From: Pseudomonadota bacterium
GTDB taxonomy: Bacteria > Pseudomonadota > Alphaproteobacteria > Rhizobiales > Devosiaceae
Length of the DNA stretch: 64,000 bases
Direction: 5' to 3'
NCBI GenBank assembly: GCA_023393475.1
Contig: JAEWLC010000037.1
Location: 1 to 64,000 of the forward strand
Part shown: positions 45,073 through 54,079 of the stretch, one piece after another
Position numbering within the stretch: position 1 is the stretch's first letter
Layout of the letters: each line of letters starts with the position of its first letter
Translations under genes and position numbers: made by a program
Notes under the pieces: generated by a model
What the model was told of the DNA's origin: nothing
Seen by the model: only the letters and a program-made list of their open reading frames with translations
The model's database searches: none

Positions 45073-45743
45073 GGGACGTCCAATCCGTCAAAGCCAATGA
45101 CACGGCCGGTGTCGGCGAGGGTCAGGTTCTCCACCACGTTCAGCATGCCGGCGACCGAGACGCTGACCTCCATGCCTTGATGGTTGGTCATGTCGGTCTT
45201 GACGAAACCCGGGCGGAGCAGCGTGCAGGTGATGCCGTCCGGCTGCCATTCGGTGGCGAGCGAGCGCCAGGTGGCGTTTAGGGCGGTCTTCGAGGCCCGG
45301 TAGCAATATTGCGTGCCCCAGTCGTTGCTGGAGATCGAGCTCATCAGGCTCGACATCGCCATGGCGAGGCGGCGGTTGCCGGCGAGGAGGTTCGGCTTCA
45401 GGGCACGAACCAGCAGCAGAACGCCGAACAAGTTGGTGTCGAAGACGCGCAGCATCTCGTCGGGTTCGATGGCTTCGATCGGCAGCGAAAGATCGCCGCT
45501 GATCCCGGCATTGGCGATAACGGCGTCGAGCGGGATGCCATCAAGTTCGGTGACGAAGGCCTCGATCGAAGCGTCGCTGGTGATATCGAGCCGGTGCGGA
45601 ATGGCCTCGGCCGCAGCGATGGCGGCGAGCCCGCTGTCGTCGCGCGCCGTGCCGTGTACGGTCCAGCCGGCGGCCGCGAACTGGTGCACGAACTCGGCCC
45701 CAATGCCGCGGTTGGCGCCGGCGATGAGTATGCTGGACGTCAT
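45066..45743 (-). CDS. Short-chain dehydrogenase/reductase
   Basis: A 225-residue classical-type SDR. The NAD(P) loop is LIAGANRGIGAEFV, the structural motif is VIANAG, Ser lies in AMSSLMSSIS and the catalytic Y-x3-K in YRASK. The substrate is unknown. Start at ATG 45743; a TTG at 45764 is a weaker option. It lies 7 bp after the symporter gene and is probably co-transcribed with gntR-1, the symporter and the degenerate SDR. Confidence 0.88.
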   Translation of the reverse strand: MTSSILIAGANRGIGAEFVHQFAAAGWTVHGTARDDSGLAAIAAAEAIPHRLDITSDASIEAFVTELDGIPLDAVIANAGISGDLSLPIEAIEPDEMLRVFDTNLFGVLLLVRALKPNLLAGNRRLAMAMSSLMSSISSNDWGTQYCYRASKTALNATWRSLATEWQPDGITCTLLRPGFVKTDMTNHQGMEVSVSVAGMLNVVENLTLADTGRVIGFDGLDVPW

Positions 45744-45750
45744 GGCAGCA

Positions 45751-46752
45751 TCAGCTTCCTGCAAGAACTGGGGGTTGGGCGCTCTCGAGCCGGATGGCCT
45801 TGCGCTGCGCGATGATGGCGCAGGCGACCAACTGGAACTGGTGGTAGAGCATGATCGGCAGAATGATCAGGCTCACGGCCTCGCCGGTGAAGAGGATGGT
45901 GGCGATCGGCAGTCCGCTCGCGAGGCTCTTGGTCGAACCGCAGAACAGCAGCGTCGTGCGGTCGGCCTCGGACAGCCCGGCGATGCGCCCGGCCCAACCG
46001 GTGAACAGCACCACGATGAAGAACATGGCCACGGCGATGCCGAGGGTCAGCAGCAGCGGCCACAGGCCCACCGCCGTCCACACGCCGGAAACCATGCCGG
46101 CGCTGAAGGCCGAGTAGACGATCAGGAGGATCGAGCCACGATCGACCGTGAGGGTCAGCGTGCGGTGCTGCTTGACGAAATTGCCGATGAAGGGGCGCGC
46201 CAGCTGCCCGAGGACAAAGGGCAGCAGGATCTGCAGCGCCACGCTGCCGATGGCGGCGGGATCGACCCCACCCTGCGAGCCGACCAGCAGGGTGCAGAGC
46301 AGCGGGGACAGCACCACGCCGACGAGGTTCGAGATCGAGGCAGCGCACACGGCAGCCGCGACATTGCCGCGGGCAAGGCCGGTCAGCGCGATGGACGACT
46401 GCACCGTCGACGGCAGGGCGCCGAGGAACAGGATGCCGGTGGCGATGGCAGGATCGACGATGCCGGAGACCAGCAGCACGATGCCCAGGGCGAGGGCGGG
46501 GAAGAAGACGAAGGTGGTGAGGAAAGTGAGGCCCTGCAGCCGCCAGTTGGCGAGGCCGGCAATCACCGTCGAGGTATCGAGGCGCGCGCCATAGAGGAAG
46601 AACAGCAGCGCCACCGCCAGCAGCGACACGGTGCGCACCACCACGGCGAAATCACCGGAGGCGGGCAGAATGGAGCCAAGCAGCACCATGCCCAGCAGGA
46701 GCAACGTATAGGTGTCGATTCCAGCGCGCCTGAGCCGTGCCAGGATGGTCAT
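45751..46752 (-). CDS. Bile acid:sodium symporter-family permease (SBF-like)
   Basis: A 333-residue inner-membrane protein with about ten helices. ALLFFLYGARLDTSTVIAGLANWRLQG and GALPSTVQSSIALTGLARGNVAAAVCAASISNLVGV are the two half-repeat motifs of the SBF-like/YfeH group. These carriers move organic anions with Na+. It is second in the leftward operon after gntR-1 (gap 43 bp), so it may move the substrate or a product of the catabolic cluster. Confidence 0.85.
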   Translation of the reverse strand: MTILARLRRAGIDTYTLLLLGMVLLGSILPASGDFAVVVRTVSLLAVALLFFLYGARLDTSTVIAGLANWRLQGLTFLTTFVFFPALALGIVLLVSGIVDPAIATGILFLGALPSTVQSSIALTGLARGNVAAAVCAASISNLVGVVLSPLLCTLLVGSQGGVDPAAIGSVALQILLPFVLGQLARPFIGNFVKQHRTLTLTVDRGSILLIVYSAFSAGMVSGVWTAVGLWPLLLTLGIAVAMFFIVVLFTGWAGRIAGLSEADRTTLLFCGSTKSLASGLPIATILFTGEAVSLIILPIMLYHQFQLVACAIIAQRKAIRLESAQPPVLAGS

Positions 46753-46795
46753 TCAGAAATTCTCCAGATCGCGGCGGGGGCCGGCGGACGCAGCA

Positions 46796-47491
46796 TCATG
46801 AACGGCTGGAGCCGAGCAGATACTCGATAATCGCCTCACGCACATTGTCTAGATGCCGCCCCATGATCTGCCGGGACAGCTCAGGATCCGAACCGGTCAC
46901 GGCATTGATCATGTTGAGGTGCTCGGACGCGCCCGGCATCAACCGCTTGGGGATTCGGGCCGTGTTGAACAGGTGGGTGCGCCGGCGCAGGTCGCGGATG
47001 GTCGCCGCTATCAACGGGTTGCCGGCGGCATCGGCGATGGTGCCGTGGACGAGGTCGTCGACGGCCCAGTGCTGCGCCGGGGTGGGATGCTCGATCCCGA
47101 CCAGCTCGTCGATCGCGGCAATGACGCGGGTGGCCTCCTCGGGCGGTATCCGGCCAGTGGCCCGGCCGGCGGCCTCGACCTCGAGGATACGCCGCATATC
47201 GAGGATGAAGACGAAATTCTCAATCCCTACATGCGACACCACCGGAGCCCGACCATGCGTTCGGGTGATCATGCGTTCGGCCTCGAGCAGGCGAAGCGCT
47301 TCACGCAGCGGCGTGCGCGACATCGACAGCATCTCGGCGAGCTTACGTTCCTGCAGGATGGTGCCGGGCGGGATGCGCCCGCCGAGGATCAGTTCGAGGA
47401 TGCGGGCATAAGCTTGTTCGCTGAGACTGCTCGTCGCCTCCTCTCCCGGCGCGGCGGCTGGGTAATCGTCGGCAACGTCGGAAATGGTCAT
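46796..47491 (-). CDS. GntR family regulator, FCD subfamily (copy 1)
   Basis: A 231-residue regulator. The N-terminal winged helix reads LSEQAYARILELILGGRIPPGTILQERKLAEMLSMSRTPLREALRLLEAERMI. The all-helical FCD ligand domain has WAVDDLVHGTIADAAGNPLIAATIRDLRRRTHLF with Asp/His metal-ligand positions. It is closely related to the second regulator at 59751-60455, especially in the FCD helix. It is the first gene of a leftward operon with symporter and SDRs, and an operator-like palindrome lies 22 bp from its start. Confidence 0.92.
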   Translation of the reverse strand: MTISDVADDYPAAAPGEEATSSLSEQAYARILELILGGRIPPGTILQERKLAEMLSMSRTPLREALRLLEAERMITRTHGRAPVVSHVGIENFVFILDMRRILEVEAAGRATGRIPPEEATRVIAAIDELVGIEHPTPAQHWAVDDLVHGTIADAAGNPLIAATIRDLRRRTHLFNTARIPKRLMPGASEHLNMINAVTGSDPELSRQIMGRHLDNVREAIIEYLLGSSRS

Positions 47492-47512
47492 GGAAAAGCA
47501 TCCTTTGCTGCG

Positions 47513-47522
47513 TGGTACACCA
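47513..47522. promoter_or_regulatory. Operator-like palindrome TGGTACACCA
   Basis: A 10-bp near-palindrome 22 bp upstream of the gntR-1 start. It is the exact reverse complement of the site at 61844-61853 and matches the TGGTRYRCCA consensus seen at four places in the cluster. FCD-type GntR proteins commonly bind TGGTnnnACCA-like sites. Its position suggests autoregulation. Confidence 0.65.
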
Positions 47523-47603
47523 TCACCATACCAACGTCAATTTGCGCGGATTTGCGACCGCCAGGGGCCGAGAGCACTTTGCGATCAGACCTTAGTGTGC
47601 CAA

Positions 47604-47613
47604 TGGTATGCCA
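47604..47613. promoter_or_regulatory. Operator-like palindrome TGGTATGCCA
   Basis: A second site in the same divergent region, 27 bp upstream of the carbon-nitrogen hydrolase start. It differs from the perfect palindrome TGGTATACCA at 59550 by one base. Placement next to the ribosome site fits repression of the rightward catabolic operon. Confidence 0.65.
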
Positions 47614-47640
47614 ATGGAACACTACGTCGGAGATCCCATC

Positions 47641-48666
47641 ATGACTGTCCAGCCCTGGCGCGCAACGTGCATTCAGATGCGAAGCGAGGTGGCGAGCGAT
47701 GCCCCTGACCGCGCGGCGGCCTGGACGATCATCGAGGCGAACGTTGCCCACGCGATCGAGCTGATCGACGCGGCCTGCGAGTCGCCTACTCCGCCGAAGC
47801 TGGTCGTGCTGCCCGAGTTCGTGTTCCAGGGGCCGCCGCGTTCGACCCCGGTGAGCCAGTGGATCGACAAGGCCTGCGCGACGATCCCGGGCCCGATCAC
47901 CGACCGGCTGGCCGAGGTGGCGCGAACGCGCGGCATCTACATTGCCGGCAACCATTTCGAAGTCGATCCGCGCTGGCCGGACCGCTACTTCAACTCGTCG
48001 TTCCTGCTCAACCCCAGGGGCGAGGTGATCCTGCGTTATCGCCGCATCAACACCGCCTCGTGGACCTCGCCGCACGACATCCTCGACACCTATCGCGACG
48101 CCTATGGCGAGGACGGCATCTTCCCGGTGGTGGATACGGAGCTCGGCCGGCTCGCCATCTTCCCCTGCGGCGAGATCAACGTTCCCGAACTGAGCCGCGT
48201 CTTCATGCTGCGCGGCGCCGAGGTGCTGCTGCATCCGCATAACGGGCCGGTGACGGTGCCGAGCGAGGCGGCCAAGACCTGCCGCGCGGCGGAGAACATG
48301 TGCTACCTGATCAGCGCCAACGTCGCCGGCGGCATCGGCTTTTCCGCCGATGGCAGCGAGCAGGGCGGCCACTCGCGCATCGTCGACTATTTCGGCAACG
48401 ACGCGGCGGCCGATGCCACCGCCACCGAGAATGTCTCGGTCAGCGCCGTGATCGATGTCGAGGCGCTGCGCCAGGCGCGCCGGGACAAGGGCATGCACAA
48501 CATGCTGATACGCTCGCGCTTCGAGATGTATCGCGACTACTACGCCAGCGCTGCGTTCTATCCGGCCAACGGCCTCGCCGAGGGGGCCTTCGAGGCCTAT
48601 CCCGAGCTTACGCCGCTGCAGGAGCAGGCGCTGGCAAACATGGCCCGCGCGGGGGTGATCCGTTGA
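47641..48666 (+). CDS. Carbon-nitrogen hydrolase, nitrilase superfamily (copy 1)
   Basis: A 341-residue amidase/nitrilase-fold enzyme. Glu lies in VVLPEFVFQG and the Cys nucleophile in IFPCGEINVPELSR. At the usual Lys position (Y-R-K) the sequence is LRYRRINTAS, giving Arg instead. Its neighbours suggest hydrolysis of an amide, nitrile or carbamoyl intermediate. It is a close paralogue of 58447-59520; both begin with PWRAT-x-IQMRSE. The ATG at 47641 has GGAG 8 nt upstream. The stop overlaps the next gene's TTG start (TTGA). Confidence 0.88.
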   Translation: MTVQPWRATCIQMRSEVASDAPDRAAAWTIIEANVAHAIELIDAACESPTPPKLVVLPEFVFQGPPRSTPVSQWIDKACATIPGPITDRLAEVARTRGIYIAGNHFEVDPRWPDRYFNSSFLLNPRGEVILRYRRINTASWTSPHDILDTYRDAYGEDGIFPVVDTELGRLAIFPCGEINVPELSRVFMLRGAEVLLHPHNGPVTVPSEAAKTCRAAENMCYLISANVAGGIGFSADGSEQGGHSRIVDYFGNDAAADATATENVSVSAVIDVEALRQARRDKGMHNMLIRSRFEMYRDYYASAAFYPANGLAEGAFEAYPELTPLQEQALANMARAGVIR

Positions 48667-50246
48667 GCGCGGTGATCAAGGCGGGTGGAGCAAGCGGCGC
48701 CAAGGCAGGTACCAGCATCGTCCACGGACGGTGCCTGCTGCTCGGCGCCATTGACGACAACACAGTCGAGACGCTGGAGGATGGCGCCATCCTCCAGGTC
48801 GATGGCCGCATCGCCGAGATCGGGCCATTCGCCGACATCTCCGCCCGGCACCCCGGCGTCGAGGTGATCGGCGGGCCGGGCATGATGGTGACGCCCGGCT
48901 TGGTCAACACGCACCACCATGTGGGGGTAACGCCGGTGCAGCTCGGCAGCCCCGACCTGCCGCTCGAGCTGTGGCTGACCCACCAGCTGCGCCACAAATC
49001 GCCGGACGCCTATCTCGATACGCTCTATTCCGCCTTCGAACTCGTCGCCTCAGGCGTCACGGCGGTGCAGCACCTCGGCCGGATGATGCCGGCGCCGGTG
49101 CGTGGCTGGGGCGACGCCGCCAATGCGGTGATCGACGCCTATCGCGACCTCGGCATGCGCGTCAGCTTCGCGATGTGCAACCGCGACCAGCACCGGCTGG
49201 TGTACGAGAACGACGATGTGTTCGTCTCCACCCTGCCCCAGGACATGCAGGACGAGACGACGGCGTTCCTGAAGCGCTCGCATTTCCGGCTAGAGGATTT
49301 CGAGACCGAGTACCTGCAACCGATGATCGAGCGCCACGGCGTGCGCGGCGATCCACTTGTGCGGCTGTGGCTGGCGCCGATCAATCTCGAGCGCGCCTCC
49401 GACCGGCTGCTGACGCTGACCAGCGAGTGGGCACAGAAATATGGCATGGGCATCCACCTCCACCTGTCGGAAACGGTGTACCAGAAGGAGTTCTCGCGCC
49501 GCCGCTTCGGCAAGTCCTCGGTGGCGCACCTTGCCGACATCGGCTTCCTCGGACCGCACCTGACGCTCGGGCACGGGATATGGATGGATGAGGGCGACCT
49601 CGACATCGTGCATCGCCACGGGGTCTGCATCTGCCACAATGCCAGCTCGAACCTGAGGCTGCGCAGCGGCATCGCGCCGGTGAACGCGTTGGTCGCGCGC
49701 AACATCCCGGTTGCCCTCGGAATTGATGAAGCCGGGCTCAACGATGACCGCGACATGCTGCAGGAAATGCGACTCGTAAAGCACCTGCATGCCGAGCCGG
49801 GCCTGTTCAACGCGCCGCTCACTCCCGCGCAGATCTTCCGCATGGCCACCGAAAACGGGGCGCGTGCCACGGGGTTCGGCGACGAGATCGGCCGACTCGC
49901 CGTCGGAAAGCGCGCCGACATGGTGGTGCTCGATTACGAGGCAATGGCCTATCCGCACCTGTCGCCGGACACTGATCCGGTGTCGGCGCTGATCTACCGG
50001 GCCAAAACCCAGCACGTGCACGCAACGATGATCGAGGGCCGCGTCGTCTATCGCGACGGCCAGTTCACCTTCGTCGATCGAGACGCGACGCTGAAGGCCC
50101 TGCACGATGACCTCGCGCGTCCGCCGAGCGAAGCGGAGCGCATGCGGGCCGAATTGTCGCGCAAGCTATTGCCGCATCTCAAGGAATTCTACCGCGACTG
50201 GCCATTGCCAGACGGCGAACCTTGGTACCGCCTGAACGGCCGGTGA
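48663..50246 (+). CDS. Amidohydrolase, Atz/Trz/guanine deaminase-like (COG0402)
   Basis: A 527-residue metal-dependent hydrolase. Metal ligands are visible: His residues in GLVNTHHHVGVT, the HLHLSE segment, a third His region in HGIWMDEGDL, and Asp in ALGIDEAGLNDDRDM. GKRADMVVLDYEAM is the typical C-terminal composite domain. Family members deaminate or dechlorinate N-heterocycles such as guanine, 8-oxoguanine, cytosine and triazines; which one applies here is unknown. The start is TTG at 48663, coupled to the preceding stop, with GGGGG upstream. A GTG at 48672 is an alternative. Confidence 0.87.
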   Translation: MSAVIKAGGASGAKAGTSIVHGRCLLLGAIDDNTVETLEDGAILQVDGRIAEIGPFADISARHPGVEVIGGPGMMVTPGLVNTHHHVGVTPVQLGSPDLPLELWLTHQLRHKSPDAYLDTLYSAFELVASGVTAVQHLGRMMPAPVRGWGDAANAVIDAYRDLGMRVSFAMCNRDQHRLVYENDDVFVSTLPQDMQDETTAFLKRSHFRLEDFETEYLQPMIERHGVRGDPLVRLWLAPINLERASDRLLTLTSEWAQKYGMGIHLHLSETVYQKEFSRRRFGKSSVAHLADIGFLGPHLTLGHGIWMDEGDLDIVHRHGVCICHNASSNLRLRSGIAPVNALVARNIPVALGIDEAGLNDDRDMLQEMRLVKHLHAEPGLFNAPLTPAQIFRMATENGARATGFGDEIGRLAVGKRADMVVLDYEAMAYPHLSPDTDPVSALIYRAKTQHVHATMIEGRVVYRDGQFTFVDRDATLKALHDDLARPPSEAERMRAELSRKLLPHLKEFYRDWPLPDGEPWYRLNGR

Positions 50247-50435
50247 CCTCCGCGCGACGCATACCAGACCTGCGTCGCGCCAAAAACCTCAATAGTTTCA
50301 GTAATTTCCGATCCTGCGACAACATGCCAGCGCCTGGGAGCGTTGGCGGCTGCCCGCCGCTTGTGCACAAATTATCGGCACATGTTCGGCTTGCTCAGAA
50401 TATCAACATCACCCTGTTGACACCCGATATTCCTG

Positions 50436-50445
50436 CGGCATACCG
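50436..50445. promoter_or_regulatory. Degenerate operator-like site CGGCATACCG
   Basis: Symmetric-ended variant of the TGGTRYRCCA motif, with the outer base pair changed from T/A to C/G on both sides. It lies 38 bp upstream of the importer binding-protein gene, in a 237-bp gap within the otherwise tight rightward gene run. Weak evidence by itself. Confidence 0.35.
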
Positions 50446-50483
50446 TTTGAATGCCAACCACAACGGCACTTACGGGGATGGGA

Positions 50484-51485
50484 ATGAAACACATGAAAAA
50501 GGGCGCGCTGTCGCTCGCCAGTCTTGCTCTGATCGGAGCGCTGATGGGGTCCGCCGCCTATGCGCAGGACCTGCAGAAGATCACCGTACGCCTGGCGTTC
50601 ATCGCCGGCGGCATCGACGCGCCGTTCTTCGTCGCGAAGAGCAAGGGTTACTTCGAGGAAGAAGGTCTCGACGTGACGATCATCGATGGCACCGGATCGA
50701 CCGATACCATCCAGGCCGTCGGTAACGGCACCGTGCAGCTCGGCAATGCCGGCATCGGTGCGCTCGCCCAGGCCGCCGCACAGGCCAAGTTCGACAACAT
50801 CACCGCCGTATTCGGCCTCGTGCAGAAGGACCCGTCGTCGATCGTCTCGCTCAAGGGTTCGGGCATCAACACGCCCAAGGATCTCGAGGGCAAGAAGTTC
50901 GCGACCGAAGCCGGCAACTTCTCGGACGGCATGATCGGCGCCTTCGCGGCCGTCAACGGCGTCAACCTCGACACCATCGAGCTGATCGTCACCGACAACT
51001 ACAACCAGGCCCTGCTCAAGGGTGATGCCGACTTCGTCAACGTCTGGGCCAATCCCGACGGCGACAAGATCCAGGTCTTCTCCGAGATCGAGCCGCCGAT
51101 GCTGTTCGCCGACTACGGCGTCAACGTGCTCGGCTCGAGCGTCATCGTGCGCAAGGACTGGCTGGGTGAGAACGGCGATGCCGTGAAGGGCTACCTCCGC
51201 GCCATCACCAAGGGCCATGCCGACGTGCTCGCCAACCCGGCCGAAGCTCTGGACCTGTTCATGGAGAACCGCCCCGACGCCGACCGCAAGGCCATCGGCC
51301 AGGAGATCGAGGTGATGGAGAAGTACCGTCACACCGCCGCCACCGAAGGCAAGCCCTTCGGCTGGGTCGCTCCCGAGGACGTCGTCCAGACCATCTCGCT
51401 GCTCGAGACCTATGCCGGCATCCCGGCGGGCTGGACCACGCCCGAGATGATCTACACCGACGCCTACCAGCCGGCTGCCGAGTAA
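50484..51485 (+). CDS. ABC transporter substrate-binding protein, SsuA/ThiY (NMT1) family
   Basis: About 333 residues with a signal peptide ending in AAYA-QDLQ. The mature protein shows the SsuA/ThiY pattern: RLAFIAGGIDAPFFVAKSKGYFEEEGLDV, GTGSTDTIQAVGNGTVQLGNAG, and a C-terminal domain with YGVNVLGSSVIVRKDW. Members bind taurine, sulfonates, hydroxymethylpyrimidine, riboflavin or aromatic acids. Starts at 50478, 50484 and 50493 are possible; GGGG lies 6-7 nt before 50484. The SDR and importer genes follow. Confidence 0.88.
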   Translation: MKHMKKGALSLASLALIGALMGSAAYAQDLQKITVRLAFIAGGIDAPFFVAKSKGYFEEEGLDVTIIDGTGSTDTIQAVGNGTVQLGNAGIGALAQAAAQAKFDNITAVFGLVQKDPSSIVSLKGSGINTPKDLEGKKFATEAGNFSDGMIGAFAAVNGVNLDTIELIVTDNYNQALLKGDADFVNVWANPDGDKIQVFSEIEPPMLFADYGVNVLGSSVIVRKDWLGENGDAVKGYLRAITKGHADVLANPAEALDLFMENRPDADRKAIGQEIEVMEKYRHTAATEGKPFGWVAPEDVVQTISLLETYAGIPAGWTTPEMIYTDAYQPAAE

Positions 51486-51553
51486 GGCCCGACCTCACGG
51501 GTGCCGCCGCCTCCCGGCGGCGCCCGGACTTTCTTTTCTGACGGAGTATGACG

Positions 51554-52342
51554 ATGGATCTGGGGCTGCACGGCAAGGGTGCACTTGTGCTGGGTGCGAG
51601 CCAGGGGCTGGGCCTCGGCGTGGCGCGCGCGTTGCTCGCCGAAGGCGCCAGCGTGGCCATCTCCTCCCGTTCCATCGAGGCGCTGGAACAGGTGCGCGGC
51701 GAACTGCCGGCCGACCAGCGCGAACGCTGCTTTCCGATAGCGGCCGACCTTGGCGCCCCCGACGCGGCTGCCTCGATCGCCGCCGCCGCTCGCGCCACCC
51801 TCGGCTCGGTCGATATCCTCGTCAACAATTCCGGCGGTCCGCCGACCGGCCTGCCGAGCACAGTCGCCATCGATGAAGTCGAGCGGCAATTCGACAAGAT
51901 GGTGACGCCCATCCTGGCGCTGACCCTCGACCTCGTCGCCGACATGCGCAAGCGCGGCTGGGGCCGGGTCATCACCATTGCCTCGAGCGGCGTGATCCAA
52001 CCGATCCCGCACCTGCCGATTTCAAACAGCCTGCGTTCGGCCGTCGTCGGCTTCATGAAGACGCTGGCCGGCGAAGTCGCCAAGGACGGCGTGACGGTGA
52101 ACGTGCTTGCTCCCGGCCGCATTGCCACTGCCCGCACCCAGAGCATCGACGCCTCCGCCGCATCGCGCACCGGCAAGTCGGAAGCAGACGTGGCGCGCGA
52201 GTCGTTCGCCACCATCCCGGCCGGCCGCTACGGCACGGTCGAAGAATTCGGCGCCGTGGCGGCATTCCTCGCCGGCGCGGGCGCCAGCTACGTCACAGGT
52301 TCGATCATCCGCGTCGATGGCGGCGCGATCCGCTCCGTCTAG
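51554..52342 (+). CDS. SDR-fold protein lacking the canonical Tyr-Lys pair
   Basis: A 262-residue protein with a normal nucleotide loop (LVLGASQGLGLGVARALL), NNSGG motif and C-terminal YVTGSIIRVDGG. The segment normally holding Y-x3-K reads PHLPISNSLRSAVVGF, with no Tyr or Lys. Such variants are grouped with BKR-like SDRs of uncertain function. It sits between the importer binding protein and ATPase genes, so it probably acts in the same pathway. The start at 51554 has GGAG 7 nt upstream, preferred over 51548. Confidence 0.82.
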   Translation: MDLGLHGKGALVLGASQGLGLGVARALLAEGASVAISSRSIEALEQVRGELPADQRERCFPIAADLGAPDAAASIAAAARATLGSVDILVNNSGGPPTGLPSTVAIDEVERQFDKMVTPILALTLDLVADMRKRGWGRVITIASSGVIQPIPHLPISNSLRSAVVGFMKTLAGEVAKDGVTVNVLAPGRIATARTQSIDASAASRTGKSEADVARESFATIPAGRYGTVEEFGAVAAFLAGAGASYVTGSIIRVDGGAIRSV

Positions 52343-52377
52343 TGCGGGCCACAGCATTCGAGAGGGGAACAGAAGGT

Positions 52378-53196
52378 ATGAATGACATGAGCATGAACGT
52401 GGAAACGGCCGCGACGGTCAAACCCCATGTCCGGATTTCCCGCGTCTCCAAGACTTTCAAGACCCGCAAGGGCGATGTCCACGCGCTGCAGGACATCGAT
52501 CTCAACATCCGCAAGGGCGAGTTCGTCTCGGTGCTGGGTCCGTCTGGTTGTGGCAAGAGCACGCTGATGATGCTGCTGGCGGGCCTGACGCCGCAGAGCA
52601 AGGGCCGCATCGAAGTCGGCAGCAAGGTGATCCAGGGCCCCAACCCGGACGGCGGCGTCGTGTTCCAGCAGGACGTGCTGCTGGAGTGGCGCACCGCGCT
52701 GCAGAACGTGATGATCCAGGCCGAGATCCGCAAGCTGCCGCTCGAACCGGCCCGCGAGCGAGCCCGCGAACTGCTGAACATGGTGTCGCTCGGGGATTTC
52801 GAAGGCGCCTTCCCCAAGGAACTCTCGGGCGGCATGCGCCAGCGCGTCTCGATCTGCCGCGCCCTGCTGCACAAGCCGCCGCTGCTGCTGATGGACGAGC
52901 CGTTCGGCGCACTCGACGCAATGACGCGCGACCAGCTCCAGCTCGACCTGCTGCGGCTATGCCGCGACAACGAAATGACGGTGCTGTTCATCACCCACTC
53001 GATCGCCGAGGCCGTGTTCCTCAGCGACCGTGTCGTGGTGATGTCGCCGCGCCCCGGCCGCATCGAGCGGATCATCGACATCGACCTGCCGCGCCCGCGG
53101 CGCCTCGCGATGCGCGAGGAACCCAAGTTCAATGCATATACCCGCGAACTGACCGAGATCTTCAAGGGTCTCGGCGTCTTCCGGGAGGAGGTGTGA
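52378..53196 (+). CDS. ABC transporter ATP-binding protein, SsuB/TauB/ThiZ type
   Basis: A 272-residue ATPase. Walker A is GPSGCGKST, the Q-loop lies near VVFQQDVLLEWRTA, the signature is LSGGMRQRVSI and Walker B is LLLMDEPFGALD, with H-loop FITHSIAEAVFLSDRV. These features match the nitrate/taurine/hydroxypyrimidine family. It pairs with the permease 1 bp downstream and the binding protein upstream. Alternative starts are 52387 and 52393. Confidence 0.92.
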   Translation: MNDMSMNVETAATVKPHVRISRVSKTFKTRKGDVHALQDIDLNIRKGEFVSVLGPSGCGKSTLMMLLAGLTPQSKGRIEVGSKVIQGPNPDGGVVFQQDVLLEWRTALQNVMIQAEIRKLPLEPARERARELLNMVSLGDFEGAFPKELSGGMRQRVSICRALLHKPPLLLMDEPFGALDAMTRDQLQLDLLRLCRDNEMTVLFITHSIAEAVFLSDRVVVMSPRPGRIERIIDIDLPRPRRLAMREEPKFNAYTRELTEIFKGLGVFREEV

Positions 53197-53197
53197 G

Positions 53198-54022
53198 ATG
53201 GCTGTCGTAACCGACACCGAGACCGAGACTGCCCCGCGCCAGAAGCGCTCCTTCCTCGCGCTCGCCGGCAAGATCTCGCCGGCGCTGTGGACACTGATCC
53301 TGCTGCTGATCGTGTGGGAACTGTCGGTTCGCATCTCGAACGTGCCGATCTACATCCTGCCGTCCCCGTCGGCGATCGTCGAAGAGATAATCGCCTACTG
53401 GCCGCGCCTGATGTACAACGGTGGCATCACGCTGTCCGAAGTGTTGATCGGCTTCGGCTTCTCCATCCTCGTCGGCGTGCCGCTGGCGGTGCTGATCACC
53501 TACAGCCGCGTCGCCGAGCGGGCCATCTACCCGATCATCGTCGCCAGCCAGACCATTCCGAAGGTGGCGATCGCGCCGCTGCTGATGGCCTGGTTCGGCT
53601 ATGGCCTGACGCCCAAGATCGTCATCGTGGTGCTGCTCAGCTTCTTCCCGATCGTCATCAACTCCGTGGTGGGGCTGCGCGCCTCGTCGGCCGAAATGCT
53701 CTATCTCGCCCAATCGATGGGTGCGACGGGCTGGCAGACGTTCTGGAAGTTCCGCCTGCCGCAGGCCCTGCCCTACATCTTCGCCGGCCTCAAGCTCGCG
53801 ACGGTGCTGTCGGTAATCGGTGCAGTGGTTGCCGAGTTCATCGGCGCCGACCAGGGCCTCGGCTATGTCATCACGGTGGCCGGCTCGACCTTCAACATCA
53901 CGCGTCAGTTCGCGGCGATCATCTTCATCTCGGCGATCGGCATGATCTTCTTCGCGGTCATCGAAACCATCGAGCGTTTCGTAGTGCCGTGGAAGGCGAC
54001 ACCGACTCTCGCCCGCGAATAA
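53198..54022 (+). CDS. ABC transporter permease, SsuC/TauC/ThiX type
   Basis: A 274-residue membrane protein with six helices and the permease coupling motif EMLYLAQSMGATGWQTFWKFRLPQALPYIFAGLK (EAA loop). IYILPSPSAIVEEI near the N-terminus is typical of the family. It completes the importer. The start has GGAGG 7-10 nt upstream. Confidence 0.92.
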   Translation: MAVVTDTETETAPRQKRSFLALAGKISPALWTLILLLIVWELSVRISNVPIYILPSPSAIVEEIIAYWPRLMYNGGITLSEVLIGFGFSILVGVPLAVLITYSRVAERAIYPIIVASQTIPKVAIAPLLMAWFGYGLTPKIVIVVLLSFFPIVINSVVGLRASSAEMLYLAQSMGATGWQTFWKFRLPQALPYIFAGLKLATVLSVIGAVVAEFIGADQGLGYVITVAGSTFNITRQFAAIIFISAIGMIFFAVIETIERFVVPWKATPTLARE

Positions 54023-54079
54023 CAGCAACAGTGGCGGGTCCCGAGTGGCCCGCCACAGCACTTCTAGTGAGGAAAGACC

